Assembly: GCA_905221605.1 (NCBI GenBank) | Contig: CAJNDS010000446.1 | Location: forward strand, 691,243-755,242 | Length of the DNA: 64,000 nt | Source of the DNA: Symbiodinium natans | Lineage: Eukaryota; Sar; Dinophyceae; Suessiales; Symbiodiniaceae | Direction: 5' to 3' | Part shown: positions 31,187 through 42,831 of the stretch, piece by piece | How the letters are laid out: every line of letters starts with the position of its first letter | Numbering within the stretch: position 1 is the stretch's first letter | Notes under the pieces: generated by a model | Database searches by the model: none | What the model was told of the DNA's origin: nothing | What the model saw: the letters and a program-made list of their open reading frames with translations, nothing else | Program-made: the position numbers and the translations under genes

Positions 31187-31349
31187 CATATGGGGGGTTT
31201 ACGCAAATTAGGGCCCTCTTCTATAGGGTTTAGGGTTTAGGGTTTAGGGTTTAGGGTTTAGGGTTTAGGGTTTAGACCGCAAATAGTGGGACTCCCTTAC
31301 AGTGAGGACGTCAAGAAGGTACCCCTAATTTCGCGGAAACCCCCATATG
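31187..31349. mobile_element. Family F element with TTTAGGG array
   Basis: CATATGGGGGGTTTACGCAA on the left pairs with TTTCGCGGAAACCCCCATAT on the right. The array occupies 31,216-31,274, replacing part of the centre next to CAAATAGTGGGACTCCCTTA. Confidence 0.85.
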
Positions 31350-32360
31350 CGTGTGCATGACAGCCCTTTAGACGTTCCTTTGTCTTTGTCTCTCTCTGTC
31401 TCTCTTTCTCCCTCCCGTTAGCCCTCAACCGTAAACCCTAGCTAACACCCTAAACCCTAAACCCTAAACCCTAAACCCTAAATCCGACATGTTTCGTGCA
31501 CACACACTTTTACTTCCACCTTGAGGTAAATGATGCACCCTGCTGGGGATCGCCCTTACAAGCCAAAACCCGAAACATCCTAGGTACACCCCTTTACACC
31601 CTGAACTCGAAGCCCTAAACCCTTACTAAACCCTAAGCCCTGAATTTAAGAGCCTCCGGCTCAAGCCGCCGACCCCGCTGGAGCATAGTTGAAAGGTCTA
31701 AACCCACTCGTCGGCTCAAAGGATGCTTTCCTCATCACATGGTTCGAAGATCATTTCAGCCTGCTCGGCAGAGTTCTGTGAAACGTTGGGGGGGGGGGGG
31801 GGGGGCGCCAGGACCCAAACAGCCCAAAAGAAAAGACAGGGAGGGGGGGGGCAGGGGCGGTCCAAAAACGGTGATTTTGCTGAGGCCCCTACCCCCTGTG
31901 CTGAACCGCCTGTTTACGCTGTGTGGGTGGCGTGGTCCTCCACACAAAAATTGTGCACCGACCCCCCCCACCCCCCCCCCACCCCCATCCAACACGCCGC
32001 CAGGGTCGGCGGACTCTAAAACTCTAAACGCTAACCCTGAACTCTAAAACCCTGAACCCTAAGCCCTAAGCCCTAAACCCTCAGCCCTAAACCCTAAACC
32101 CTAAACCCTAAACCCTAAACCCTTAACCGCCCTGAACTCTAAACCCTAAGCCCTAAGCCTAAACCCCCCAACCCCAAAGCCTTGGCAGTGTCCTGTCTGG
32201 TAGCCACAACCCCCCTCCGCGCAGGTTCGGCGACCACAGGTCCGGGTTTAGGGTTTAGGGTTTAGGGTTTAGGGTTTAGGGTTTAGGGTTTAGGGTTTAG
32301 GGTTTAGGGTTTAGGGTTTAGGGTTTAGGGTTTAGGGTTTAGGGTTTAGGGGTTGGCTTA

Positions 32361-32503
32361 CTTGGAGGTTCAGGGTACTTATGACCCAATGAAAAGTGTA
32401 GTTATACCCCACTTTCAGGCCGCTTCAGCAGCCCAATAATTGGGTTGTAATTGGGTTACAAGTACACTTATGCTTGGGTGTCTAAGTACCATGAACCTCC
32501 AAG
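32361..32503. mobile_element. Family C palindrome, complete
   Basis: CTTGGAGGTTCAGGGTACTT pairs with AAGTACCATGAACCTCCAAG. The loop region has GTAGTTATACCCCACTTTCA and GGGTTACAAGTACACTTATG. A TTTAGGG array ends just upstream at 32,352. Confidence 0.85.
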
Positions 32504-33429
32504 TAGGAGGGGTTTGGGGTTTAGGGTTGAGGGTTTAGGGTTTGAGGGTTTGTGGCATTTCTGGGGCTTTTTAGTGCTTGTTGGGGCCATCTTCGAGGGC
32601 ATGTTCGGGCCTGGGTCCTTGAGCTTCTTAGGGAGGGCCTGTTAGCGCCTTTTAGGGCTTCTTAGGGTTTAGGGTTTAGGGTTTAGGGTTTAGGGTTTAG
32701 GGTTTAGGGTTTAGGGTTTAGGGTTTAGGGTTTAGGGTTTAGGGCAGTCCGAAGCCCTAAGCCCTTGGGCTTCTTATAAACCTTTCCTCAGCATTTTGGG
32801 CCATACGTCCTCAGCAGCTTAGGGCTTCTTAGCGTTTCTTAGGGCATCCTGGGGCAACCCGAGGGCCCGAGGGTAACGGACAACCCACATCAGGGTTTAG
32901 GTCTCTTGGTATGGGCCCTTGAAAGGGTACCCCGTAGATACCCCTTATATACCCCATAGAAATTGAGGGCCCATATATCAGAACCCTTCTAAAGGAGGTT
33001 AGGGACCTTAAACCCTAAACCCTAAACCTTAAACCTTAAACCCTAAACCCTAAACCTTAAACCCTAAACCCTAAACCCTAAACCTTAAACCCAGATTTAG
33101 GTCCCATGTAACTACCCTCAGAGAGGCTCAGGTCTTGCGGGGGGTACGGGCCCCTGGGCACTTGGGCCATAATGGTGCTTGGGCCCCACTGGGCCAGAGC
33201 TGGAACTGCTAGGGTTTAGGGTTTAAGGTTTAGGGTTTAGGGTTTAGGGTTTAGGGTGTAGGGTTTAGGGTTTAGGTTTTAGGGTTCAGGGTTTAAGCCC
33301 CTAAAACCCGTAACGCCTTTACCACCCTAAACCCTAAACCATAAACCCAAATCCACATTGAGCCTGACGCTGAGGGCTCAGCCGCCTTACAAGGCTTAGG
33401 GCCATAGGGGTCGTACAGGGCTGGAGGCT

Positions 33430-33517
33430 TGTAGGTTTAGGGTCTAGGGTCTGGGGTCTAGGGTCTAGGGTCTAGGGTCTAGGGTTTAGGGTTTAGGGTT
33501 TAGGGTTTAGGGTTTAG
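33430..33517. repeat. TTTAGGG array with GGGTCTA block
   Basis: Six or seven GGGTCTA (one GGGTCTG) units precede five standard units. Confidence 0.9.
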
Positions 33518-33754
33518 GCTTTTGTGTGTGTGCCCTGAACGCACGGCTGCGCATGTGTTATAAGGGACGCCAGGAACCCCAAATCTGTATGGACCCGAAA
33601 GCGCACGGGGCCCTGAGCTAGAGGAACCACCATGCACTGGGTTTTCAGGGTTTAGGGTTCAGGGTTTAGGGTTCAGGGTTTAGGGTTTAGGGTTTAGGGT
33701 TCAGGGTTTAGGGTTTAGGGTTTAGGGTTCAGGGTTCAGGGTGTGTAGCGCTCG

Positions 33755-33829
33755 GTTGCGTGCGAGGCGGCTCCAACCGAATCCTTTGAGCTGCTGTCTT
33801 GGGCCGAGTGTGGCAGCTGCAAGGCATGG
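33755..33829 (+). CDS. Exon-like island, Cys-rich
   Basis: An open frame isolated between arrays reads VACEAAPTESFELLSW followed by AECGSCKAW. The spacing ECGSC is suggestive of a metal-binding turn but is too short to classify. Confidence 0.4.
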
Positions 33830-33859
33830 GGTGGAGGGGTGTCAGGTTTAGGGATTCGG

Positions 33860-33964
33860 TCGGGATGTTCCCCCTTACACTAGCAGTCCTTTTTTGGGAT
33901 TGTAATAGGGGGCTACCAGAATCCCTATGAAGGACCGTTAGTATACGGGAGGGAACATCCCAAG
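33860..33964. mobile_element. Family J element, complete
   Basis: TCGGGATGTTCCCCCTTACA pairs with TACGGGAGGGAACATCCCAA, and AGCAGTCCTTTTTTGGGATT pairs with AATCCCTATGAAGGACCGTT. Other copies are at 48,571-48,655 and 63,653-63,740. Confidence 0.85.
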
Positions 33965-34448
33965 GATTAGGGCTTTCGGGTTTCGGGCGTCGGGTTTCGG
34001 GTTTAGGGTTTAGTGTTTAGGGACTTCGGGATCTTGGGTTCAGGGTTTGTGGTCTTGCTATGTAGCGACCTTGGAGGCTTGGTTCTCCATCTTGCCTCTG
34101 CTGGGCTTTCAGAACGATTAACGGCTCCAAAACCTGAGGCTCAGGGCTTAGGGCCGCTCGGGGTTTGGGGTTCAGGGGTTTCCCAGAGGGCCCATCTCTC
34201 TAGTAGCAGTATGGAATTCGCCCCATTGTGCGGCTTGCTTGTAATTCGTTTCCACTTTGAAAACTCGAGTTTGTTTCTAGGTTCGTGCCGCCCTCAGAAG
34301 TAGGAGTTGGCCTCTCTGAGCTCCCGGCTACAAGATGCTACAGGGGAGTCGGAGTTAGAGCTTGTAGAGGCTTGCAATGGCTTGCACGACGTACCCAAAT
34401 CCAGAATACATCGAGTTTTCATCATTCCATAATGGTACTACAGATGGA

Positions 34449-34569
34449 CTACTGTTTGCTGAAGAACCCCCCCCAAAAAAGAAAAAACATTCTTCCCTAT
34501 AAGGGTAGTGTATAAGGGATTGTTCTTTTTTGTTTTTATGTTTTTTGGGGTTTCTTAAGCAAATAGTAG
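34449..34569. mobile_element. Family I element
   Basis: CTACTGTTTGCTGAAGAACC and CCCCCCAAAAAAGAAAAAAC on the left are matched by TGTTTTTATGTTTTTTGGGG and TTTCTTAAGCAAATAGTAG on the right. A copy nested in family E is at 46,471-46,592, and an unusual copy lies near 8,500-8,575. Confidence 0.75.
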
Positions 34570-34600
34570 GGGCCCCTTCGGGTTTCACAGAGTTTTTTCG

Positions 34601-34670
34601 CACAGCAGCCACTGCATGGGTTCTTATGATAGCACTCCAGCACGCAGCGAGACCTGGCAGGAAACGCCCG
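34601..34670 (+). CDS. Exon-like island
   Basis: One frame reads HSSHCMGSYDSTPARSETWQ and stays open into the next telomeric array. Function is unknown. Confidence 0.35.
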
Positions 34671-34754
34671 TTTAGGGTTCAAGGTTTAGGGTTTAGGGTT
34701 TAGGGTTTAGGGTTTAGGGTTTAGGGTTTAGGGCTAGATACTCTAGATCCTAAA

Positions 34755-34862
34755 CTCATGAGGGGGTTTACGAAAATAGGGGACCCTAAAACAGACCCCC
34801 CCTAAATAGTAGGATTATGGACCCCAAGAAGGTACCGCCCTAATATCCGAAACCCCCGTGAG
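34755..34862. mobile_element. Family F element, complete, without array
   Basis: CTCATGAGGGGGTTTACGAA pairs with ATATCCGAAACCCCCGTGAG, and the inner ACCCTAAAACAGACCCCCCC and GACCCCAAGAAGGTACC belong to the family consensus. It is a useful reference for where arrays were added in other F copies. Confidence 0.8.
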
Positions 34863-34879
34863 CCCCGCACACAAACTGA

Positions 34880-35440
34880 ACCCGAAACCTCAACCTGGCG
34901 CCAGCAGACAGTTCATGAATCCCGCCTTTATAAGATCGCCGTTGGCCGCTCACGTTCCGCATGGATCAAGAAACAGCAAATGGTCCCTTCTGTACAATAT
35001 TGTTTCTTTTGGGGTTGTTAATGTAAGGCGCCAATTTCACTGGCGAACCCTAAACCCTAAACCCCAAATCCCCTCATCTTTAGGGTTCCCAAAAAGGAGA
35101 CCATAATGTAGAAAACTGCGACCGAATGTGTTCTGAAACCAGCTCTGCAGCGCGACCTTCCTTGGCGAGGCAAGACAAAAGCACTGAGCCTGAAACCTAA
35201 ACCTCCCTAAGGGTCCATGATCCATGTACCTCATTATTGCAATCTTGGGCCCCAAAGTCCTTCTAAAGGAGGTACTGTAGTACTATTATTATTATGGCCC
35301 AGATAGTATTTAGGCACATGGGCCTTTCGCAAAGAAGTCGCAAAGTCGGCGGTTGCTTCGCTCCTACCCTGGCCAGCCAGAGTTGCGGAACGACTTGACG
35401 ACTGTGCAGGAGGTTACTGCAGCACTCTAGCATGGCATGA
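34880..35440 (+). other. Unique segments with possible exons
   Basis: 34,895-34,975 reads SRQFMNPAFIRSPLAAHVPH in one frame; 35,123-35,190 reads CSETSSAARPSLARQ; 35,310-35,400 reads GLSQRSRKVGGCFAPTLAS. The gaps hold N-like fragments (35,212-35,285; 35,452-35,525). The support is only codon-like composition, so I do not join them. Confidence 0.3.
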
Positions 35441-35704
35441 TCGCTTTGCTAAAGTATGGTCCTTTTGGGGTCCGTTATAAGGCGGCCCTCTCTTATTCAG
35501 GGTACCCAAAAAAGGGGACCCTCCTTTAGAGAATTCACCACACTGACGTGCAAACTATGAGCCCAACACCCTGAGCAAGAAGCGCCAGAACCCTGAACCC
35601 TGACCCCCCTCCCCCAACCACTACAACCCGAAACCCCCAACCCCGGACCCGAAGCCCAAGGCCTTAAGACCACTGAATCCCATGCATATCTCCCTGGAAT
35701 CCGA

Positions 35705-35877
35705 AGCCCTAGCCCTAAACCCTAAACCCTCAACCCTAAACCCCAAACCCCAAACCCCAAACCCCAAACCCCAAACCCCAAACCCCAAACCCCAAACCCT
35801 AAACCCTAAACCCTAAACCCTAAACCCTAAACCCTAAACCCTAAACCCTAAACCCTAAACCCTAAACCCTAAACCCA
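35705..35877. repeat. CCCTAAA array with CCCCAAA block
   Basis: About nine CCCCAAA units (35,738-35,803) are followed by ten perfect CCCTAAA units. Confidence 0.95.
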
Positions 35878-35883
35878 AATCTC

Positions 35884-35976
35884 CCGAAAGAGGCGCTTTG
35901 CTCCTCCGCGGACTTGGTTCACCTAGGCTGCCACCGCTTCTGCGGCCCGCAGCCCAGTCTGGTGGGAGAGCCATAA
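35884..35976 (+). CDS. Possible terminal exon
   Basis: The frame reads KEALCSSADLVHLGCHRFCG, then PQPSLVGEP and a TAA stop. Three Cys and two His in a short span may be zinc-binding. The other frame is also partly open, so the reading is tentative. Confidence 0.4.
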   Translation, partial: PKEALCSSADLVHLGCHRFCGPQPSLVGEP

Positions 35977-36099
35977 GCTAGGGTTTAGGGTTTGGGGTTT
36001 AGGGTTTAGGGTTTAGGGTTTAGGGTTAGGGTGAGGGAGAACCCCCAGAATTCAACACCAACAACTCACTGGGCGCTGAGGGAGAGCAGGGTTAGAGGG

Positions 36100-37852
36100 G
36101 TATAGGGTTTCGGGTTTAGGGTTTAGGGTTTTGAGTTTGGGTTTGGGGTTTGGGGTTTGGGATTGGGGTTTGGGGTCTGGAATCAGGGAGGGAGGGGGTG
36201 GGGGGGAGGGAGAAAGGGGTGAAAGATGCGTTCAAGCGATGTATGCTTTGTGGAAGTACAAGGAGCGGCCCCCTCACTATACTAACTATAATCTAAGTTC
36301 GGATCCTTATGACCCAATTTAGGGTCCCAAAAATCTACTTATGGCTAGGGGGGGCCCTACCTGTAGTGAGGGAGCTTACCTCCTTCAAAGGGTTTTGATG
36401 TATGGGCCCTTAGTTTGTGTGGGGTATATGAGGGGTACAACTACAAGGGGGCCCCCCAAAGTCCTGAGTAGAGTTCATAAGGACAGGACCTGAAATTGGG
36501 TATCCTAAGTCAGGTTAGAAGTCCCGTAACTATAGTTTTGCCTGGGCCTTAAGCCCTAAGTAAACCTAAACCGTATGAGCCCCAAACCCCAAACCCTAAA
36601 CCCTATGAGTCCTGAACCCTAAGCCCTAAACCCTATGAGCCCTAAACCCCTAAACCCCTAAACCCCTAAACCCCTAAACCCTAAACCCTAAACCCTCTGA
36701 GCCCTAAACCCCAAATCCTATGAGCCCTAAACTCTATGAGCCCTAAACCCTAAACCCTCTGAGCCCTAAACCCCAAATCCGATGAGCCCTCAACCCAAAA
36801 TCTGCTCTCAGAGGGCCTTGTCTGTACAAGCACCTCACACGCAGCAGACGGCCGGCTACACAGTTCAGCCTTCTTTCGTGTTTAGGGTTTAGGGTTTAGG
36901 GTTTAGGGTTAGGGTTTAGGGTTTAGGGTTTAGGGTTTAGGGTTTAGGGTTTAGGGTTTAGGGTTTAGGGTTTAGGGTTTAGGGTTTTAGGGTTTACGGT
37001 TTCGGGTTGAGGGTTCAGGACAGGTAAGGTGTCTCTACAGTGCCTTGTATGGGAAGACTTGCTGGCGATCGTCTGCTATTGTGCTTCGCCCCTGAACCGG
37101 GTCTGGGGGTTTAGGTTTCGCAACCCTGACATCTAGACCATAAAGCATAAACCTAAACCCCCACGGCCGCTGGCCTGACGAAAGCCCCAAAAGAATCACC
37201 CCCTCCCCACCCCTCCCTGCCCAAAAAAAAACAGAGCAAAAACGAACTCCTCCCAAAGGAGACGACTAAGGGTGTTAGGGATTAGGGTTCGTGCTAAACC
37301 CTAAACCCTAAAACCTAAACCTTAAACCCTAAACCCTAAACCCTAAAGCCTAAACCTTAAACCCTAAACCCTAAACCCCAATCCCTATATAAACCAACCC
37401 TATTGAAAATCAGTACAGCTGTATGGACTCCCAAGCTGCGGGTCATAAATTAAGGGGCATACGGAGAGACCTCCCCACCTTGTTTAGGGTTTAGGGTTTG
37501 GGGTTTGGGGTTGAGGGTTCAGGGCATAGCCCTATATACCTAAGTAGCCCCGAAATGACCTTGAGTATGGGTCATAAGCCCTCGACACGAGATATGAGTG
37601 TAGGAGGTTTGGAGACGCTGAGTCCCTGCCTTAAGAACCCAAAACCCCTTTTTTTGTTGGTCACCCCCAAGAATCCTACAATGGGGTTTTAGAATCCAAG
37701 AACGGGTTCCTAATGCCCTAAACCCCTCAACCCTAACTAAACCCCTAAACCCTAAACCCCTTAAAGGCTAGGGATTCTGACAGAAGGGCTCTCAGACATG
37801 GGGTTTGGGGTTCCGCGGGCCACACCGTGAGGATTCCCTAGGTGCGATCCGC
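36100..37852. other. Repeat-dominated stretch with few unique segments
   Basis: It contains N and H element fragments (36,340-36,540), a composite array with repeated TGAGCCCTAAACC units (36,555-36,790), TTTAGGG arrays (36,880-36,988) and a CCCTAAA run (37,300-37,382). The segment 36,792-36,870 (reading GPCLYKHLTRSRRPATQ) might be an exon; 37,030-37,260 is T/G-rich and unassigned. Confidence 0.45.
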
Positions 37853-38040
37853 GCAAGGAGGGCCGCCCCCTCCCCAGTTATACGTAGAGTTATGCGGACC
37901 CTAAGTGGGTTTAGGGTTTCGGGTTGAGGGTTTAGGGTTTAGAGTTTAGGATTTAGGGTTTAGGGTTACAAGGAAATTAGAAGCCCCCCCTTAACTGTAT
38001 CGTTAGTATAGTAAGGGGGGGGGGGGGGCTCTCCTTGCAG
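37853..38040 (+). mobile_element. Family H introner-like element forming a GC-AG intron
   Basis: GCAAGGAGGGCCGCCCCCTC on the left and GGGGGGCTCTCCTTGCAG on the right are inverted ends. A TTTAGGG array (37,910-37,968) interrupts the middle. Removal as GC...AG joins the CGATCCGC side to GCATCACTGCC and keeps the Cys/His exon open. Confidence 0.65.
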
Positions 38041-38102
38041 GCATCACTGCCCCACCTGCGATGCCGTGATAGATCCCGAGCAGGTGCCATGCGGTGGCTT
38101 AG
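38041..38102 (+). CDS. Cys/His-rich exon, possible zinc-finger piece
   Basis: It reads HHCPTCDAVIDPEQVPCGGL. The HxxC-like cluster H-H-C-x-x-C with a later Cys resembles half of a RING-type or other zinc-binding module. The upstream exon would end near 37,852. Downstream, 38,386-38,433 (PITFTFNAMHGTL before a GTAAGT donor) and 38,828-38,899 (LRNSSVIESRPTGLVLNLDF) may belong to the same gene. Confidence 0.5.
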
Positions 38103-38827
38103 GATCTATGGGGTTTACTAGGGTCTAGGGTGTAGGGCTAGAGTTTGAGGGGTCAGGGTAGGTTTAGGGTTTGGGGTTTGGGGTTTGGGGTTTGGGGTTT
38201 AGGGTTTAGGTCCCTTCTTTAGGGCTTATGTTCTCGTAGAAGCCCCTTTAAACCAACAGGGGCCCGTTTTTTTATTCCTAGGCTTTGGCACCCGTACACC
38301 CCTGAGTGGAAACCCTAAACTCATGCAGGGTTTAGGGACCTGGGTTTAGGGCCCCTAAACCCTAAACCCTGAACCCTACACCCTAACTCCCGATCACTTT
38401 CACCTTCAATGCAATGCATGGGACTTTGGTAAGTTAGGGGTTTAGGGTTTAGGGTTTGAGGTGTTTCTTTGGGCGCTCTTTAGCTTCTCCGACGCTAACC
38501 CAGCCCCGTAGGGTTTAGGGTGTAGGGTTTAGGGTTTAGGGTTCAGGGTTTGAGGTTTCGAGGGCATATTTTTCAGGGTTCAGGGCTTAGGGGTTTTTGG
38601 GCTCCAGGGCTTTCAGTCCTAGGGGCCCCTAGGATTTGAGGGTGTAGGGGGGGCCTTGAGGTGTTAGCCTCCAGGTTTGAGATGTAGGAGTTGTGGGAAG
38701 AATCCTGAACCAAATGCTGGAACTCTAAGCACTAAACGCGACCCTCCCGCAAAATACGGGCTTAGGGCTGAGCAACTTAGAGGGGGACAGTGAAGGGCCA
38801 GATAGCTAGATCCTGGCCATTCAACCG

Positions 38828-38899
38828 CAGCTCCGCAACAGTTCTGTTATTGAGTCCCGGCCAACGGGGCTTGTTCTAAACTTGGACTTCTACTATATA
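38828..38899 (+). CDS. Exon-like island
   Basis: Open frame of 24 codons, LRNSSVIESRPTGLVLNLDF, between unique DNA and a CCCCTAA array. Function is unknown; it possibly continues the gene of the Cys/His exon. Confidence 0.35.
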
Positions 38900-38999
38900 C
38901 ACCCTAACCCCTAACCCCTAACCCCTAAACCCTAAACCCTAAACCCTGGGTCTGGGGCAGAAGTGGTTGCGGATTGGGATTAGGGTCTGGGGCTTAGTG

Positions 39000-41000
39000 T
39001 TCGGGGTTTGTAGTTCGAGACAGCGCAAGTTAGCCTCCATTGCTGGGTATATGAGGGTTTGGGGTTTAGGGTTCAGGGTCTAGTGTGTAGAGAAGATGAG
39101 ACTCCAATATTTATAAGAGCCTTACAGATATAGGGGTGATAAAAGTAACATTATAAGGGACCGGAAGGGAAAACTATGAGTATTCCGACCCCCAATTTTT
39201 TTTTGCGGTATCAAGGCGGTTTCCCTGCTTTCGGAGACACCCCATCCTTGCCGTCCTTCTGCTGCAGAGTTTTAGACACAGTCAGACATTCTTGGTTCGG
39301 GTTTAGGAAGTTCAGTGTACCCCTAAACCCTAAACCCCGAAACCCTAAACCACTAAGCCCTAAACCCCTAAACCCTAAACTCCTAGACCCTAAACCCCTA
39401 AACCCTAAGACCTAAACCCTAAAAGAAATGCAGGGCTCAGGGACTCGCAACCTTAAATCCTAAGCCCCAATCCCTCAACCCTAGGGTTTAGGGTTTCGAG
39501 GGACTCGGTGAGATGAACCCTCACAGAGTTGACACTGTCCCTAGGGTTTAGGGTTTAGGGTTTAGGGTTTAGGGTTTAGGGTTTGAGCCGGGCTGAGGGC
39601 ACAAAATTCATGATGTTGTCCTGGTAAACCCCTACTTTAAACCGGAACATCCCTAAGCCCTAAACCCTAAACCCGAAGCCCCTAAACCCTAAAAAACAAG
39701 TTAGTAGCTGAATGAGTACACTTTACATTTTTTGGGCTACTGTAATCCCCTGTAGAACTGAAAGTCTGCACTTTTTGGGGGGGCTTCTGAACTCAGCAAC
39801 TAAGACCTTAAGAGGTCCTTGAGGCTCTTGCAGAGTCTGGGCTCGAGTTTTCTCCCCACTGGGCCCCCCATCCGCCGACTTCTGGGCAGAAAGGCTTCCT
39901 CGGGGGTTAAGGGTGGGGTGAGGATGCAGAGTTTAGGGTTTAGGGTTTCGGGTTTAGGGTTTAGGCTTTCGGGTTTAGGGTTCAGGGTTCAGGGTTCAGG
40001 GTTTAGGGTTTAGGGTTTAGGGTTTAGGGTTTAGGGTTCAGGGTTCAGGGTTCAGGGTTTAGGGTTTAGGGTTTAGGGTTAGGGTTTTTCGTTGAGGATT
40101 TGAAACGGTTTGGGGATTGTTTTGTGGCGGTTTGGGGTTGACAATTTTAAAAGGTGTGGGAAACCCTAAACCCGAAACCCTAAACCCTAAACCCTAAACC
40201 CACAGGCATTCCTGGCTTTTGAAGGTATGCGCTTGGTTTGGTCTTGGTTTGATTTCTGACTTGGGTCATGGGTCCTCGGGTAAGGTTTGCCCTTCTTTGT
40301 GTGGCGTGCTGCTACATATGCGGTTAAACTTTGTCCAAGTGATGTGTTGGTTTTTGATATTGCTAGTGTCATTCCTTTTGATGAAGTCGACAGTGCGGGT
40401 GATATGTTTTGTTGTTTTTTGCGTTGGAAGAAGGGTGCATGAATTGGGCTGTTCCCACTTATACGAACAGTCCCTAACAGGGACAGTGCGAGGGGTACTA
40501 TCTAAGGTTTAGGGTTTAGGGTTTATGGCTCGGGGCCCAGGGTTGACTTGAAGGTTCATGGTACTTATTCACCCATTATAACTGTAGCTATAACTGTACT
40601 TACAACCATATTAGGTACGGTTTGGGGCTTGGGACTGAGGGTTTAGGGTTTAGGGTTTAGGGTTTAGGGTTTAGGGTTTAGGGTCCTGGGTTACCATGGC
40701 ACAGAGCCCCACGCATGCCCCCCACAAGTGAGAGCTTTGGAAGGCCCTTCTAAGCCTATTCCACTAAGTCCCGAAGCCTAAAATCCTAGACCCTCAGCCC
40801 TAAACCCTAAACCCTAAACTCCTAAACCCCTAAACTCCTAATCCCCCTAAACTCCTAAACCCTAAACCCTAAACTCTAACCCCTAAACCCCTAAACCCTA
40901 AACCCTAAACCCTAAACCCTAAACTCCTAAACTCCTAAACCCTAAACTCCTAAACCCTAAACCCTAAACCCTAAACCCTAAACCCTAAACCCTAAACCCA
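39000..41000. other. Array-rich stretch without a supported gene
   Basis: TTTAGGG arrays with GGGTTCA variants (39,928-40,090), a family C left half (40,547-40,620), and CCCTAAA/CTCCTAAA arrays (40,794-41,000). The segment 40,200-40,500 is T/G-rich unique DNA with an open frame (40,219-40,512) that could be a transcribed flank; I found no protein-family signal. Confidence 0.45.
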
Positions 41001-41075
41001 GCTGGGAGCGCAGCAGGGGCCGCAGTGTTCTCCATGCCGGAATCTGCCCCGCTGAGGGAGTGGGAAGGCCCAGAG
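41001..41075 (+). CDS. Exon-like island
   Basis: The frame reads AGSAAGAAVFSMPESAPLRE then WEGPE and ends before GAGGTTTAGG. It is flanked on both sides by telomeric arrays. Confidence 0.4.
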
Positions 41076-41199
41076 GAGGTTTAGGGTTTAGGGTTTAGGG
41101 TTTTGGGTTTAGGTTCTGAGGACGGGACACGTGATTTCCTGTTTTCAGGTCCTTTAATTCCCTCTTTTAAGGTGTAGGTTCCCTCAGAAGCCCCGTTAA

Positions 41200-41420
41200 A
41201 ATACTTATTTTACTTCGAACATCCCCACCCTCTCTTGGTAGGGATACTCTGGGGTTGGGCACTCCAGGGAACTCCGGTGCACTCCCATAAGGCTCTGGGG
41301 TTGGGCACTCCAGGGAGACTCTGGGGCTGGGCACTCCGGGAGGGCACTCTAGGGAGACTCTTGAAGGACTCGGACGAGGAGAAGAGTTCCGGGTGAGGAG
41401 CAGAGTTGAGTCTAAAATCT
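41200..41420. repeat. Short GC-rich minisatellite (GGGGTTGGGCACTCC)
   Basis: Units such as CTCTGGGGTTGGGCACTCCA recur about four times between 41,245 and 41,350, with GGGAACTCCGG/GGGAGACTC variants. A minus-strand open frame here is a repeat by-product. Confidence 0.7.
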
Positions 41421-42056
41421 AACAACCCCACACCGAGGGTGGGAAAAAGGGCCCTTTTATTCCCAGGTTACTCGTGGGTCTAGTATGTGTTCAGGGTTTG
41501 AACTAAGGGTTTTGTGCACAATATCCTTACACTTACACCCTAAACCCCATGAATCGCGAGGATATATGCAAACTCTGCGTTTCAGCGTGGAGTACAGTAC
41601 AGACTCATGGGTTTTGGGTAATGTTTTCTTCTTCGGGGTGCAGGGTGTGGCCTTGAGAGGCCGCTGAGTCGCCCACCGTAAGTAATCAGAACCCTGTGCC
41701 TAAACTTGAGCCCCTAACCCTAAACAACTGAACCAACCAAAATTGTGATCACTGTCATCGTCTCTTTCCAGGTTGGCCGAACATGTGCATGGGGGGGGGG
41801 TAGTTCTCTAAGTGAGGGTAGGGTTGTTCTCCATAAAACCGAAACCCGAAACCCTAAACCCTACACTTAATGCATGCAGTCAAACCATGGGAACCTTTAG
41901 CCCATTCCTGCGAGAATGCTCTCTGGGGGGGGGGGAGGAGGATCCATAGGACAGCTTCGGGTTGAGGGGTTTTAGGGTTTAGGGTTGAGGGTTAGGGTTT
42001 AGGGTCTAGGGTTGCAGGATTGTTGGGGTACTTATCTCCCCGCCCCTCCCTGCTCC

Positions 42057-42286
42057 CACCCGAGGTTTGATGGTGGCGACGCCAGCGACACTTCCAGGAA
42101 TGGGGACCTAGGGATCAGAGTTGTTTCGGGGTTTAGGGTTTAGGGTTTTGGGTTTAGGGTGGGTTTATCAGTTGTTGTGCATAAATCCTAAACCCTCAGC
42201 CCTAAACCCTAAACAGCAGGAGGCGGCCTGGCTTTGAGGGCGTCGAGGCGCCACGGGCATATTCAGGGATCTACTGGCTTGCAGGT
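42057..42286 (+). CDS. Two exon-like islands
   Basis: 42,057-42,125 reads RFDGGDASDTSRNGDLGIR and 42,218-42,286 reads RRRPGFEGVEAPRAYSGIYW. They are separated by short TTTAGGG units. They may belong to the gene that ends at 42,939, but the phase was not resolved. Confidence 0.35.
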
Positions 42287-42831
42287 TCATAGGGTTTAGG
42301 GTTGGGGGCAGGTTGGTAATTTGGTTTAGATTTCGGGTTTAGAGTTTAGGGTAATTTAAATCTGGGTTGTAGGGTTTATAGGGTAGGGATCTACTGGCTT
42401 GCAGGTTCACAGGGTTTACGGTTGGGGGGTGGGTGGGGGGGGGTCGGAATTTAGGGTTTAGGGTTTAATGTAGGGGTCGGAAGAATGACTAATAGTATTC
42501 CCTTAGGGTCCCTTTATAATTGTACTACAATGACCCCCAAAACCCTGTTTTATTCATTCAGGCCCCTACATTAGGCTTGATAGGGTTTGCGGTTGGGGGT
42601 TTCGTATTTAGGCTTGCAGGGTTAGGGCTTCGGGCTTAGGCTTGTAGGGTACTCATTGATTCTAGAGGTTCAGGCTGGTAGGGTTTAGGGTTGCCTTTGG
42701 CCTAGGCTTGTAGGGTTCACAGGTTTCGGGGGTTCATGGCAAGTGATACTTAGAGGCTCCATGCGTGTGGGGAGGTGTGCATTTAAACTGCTTTGGTGTG
42801 GTTTGGGGGTGTGGTTCGGGGTGGGCTCTGC

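Larger units (their letters stand above)
31350..33750. other. Repeat-dominated stretch, no supported gene
   Basis: It contains arrays (32,245-32,352; 32,663-32,743; 33,003-33,090; 33,210-33,290; 33,645-33,745), a G/C homopolymer-rich block (31,788-31,990), a family C element (32,361-32,503) and N-like fragments (32,905-32,990). Open frames across 31,723-32,047 on both strands come from the G and C runs. A few unique segments (31,640-31,720; 32,180-32,243; 33,540-33,640) could hide exons. Confidence 0.5.
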
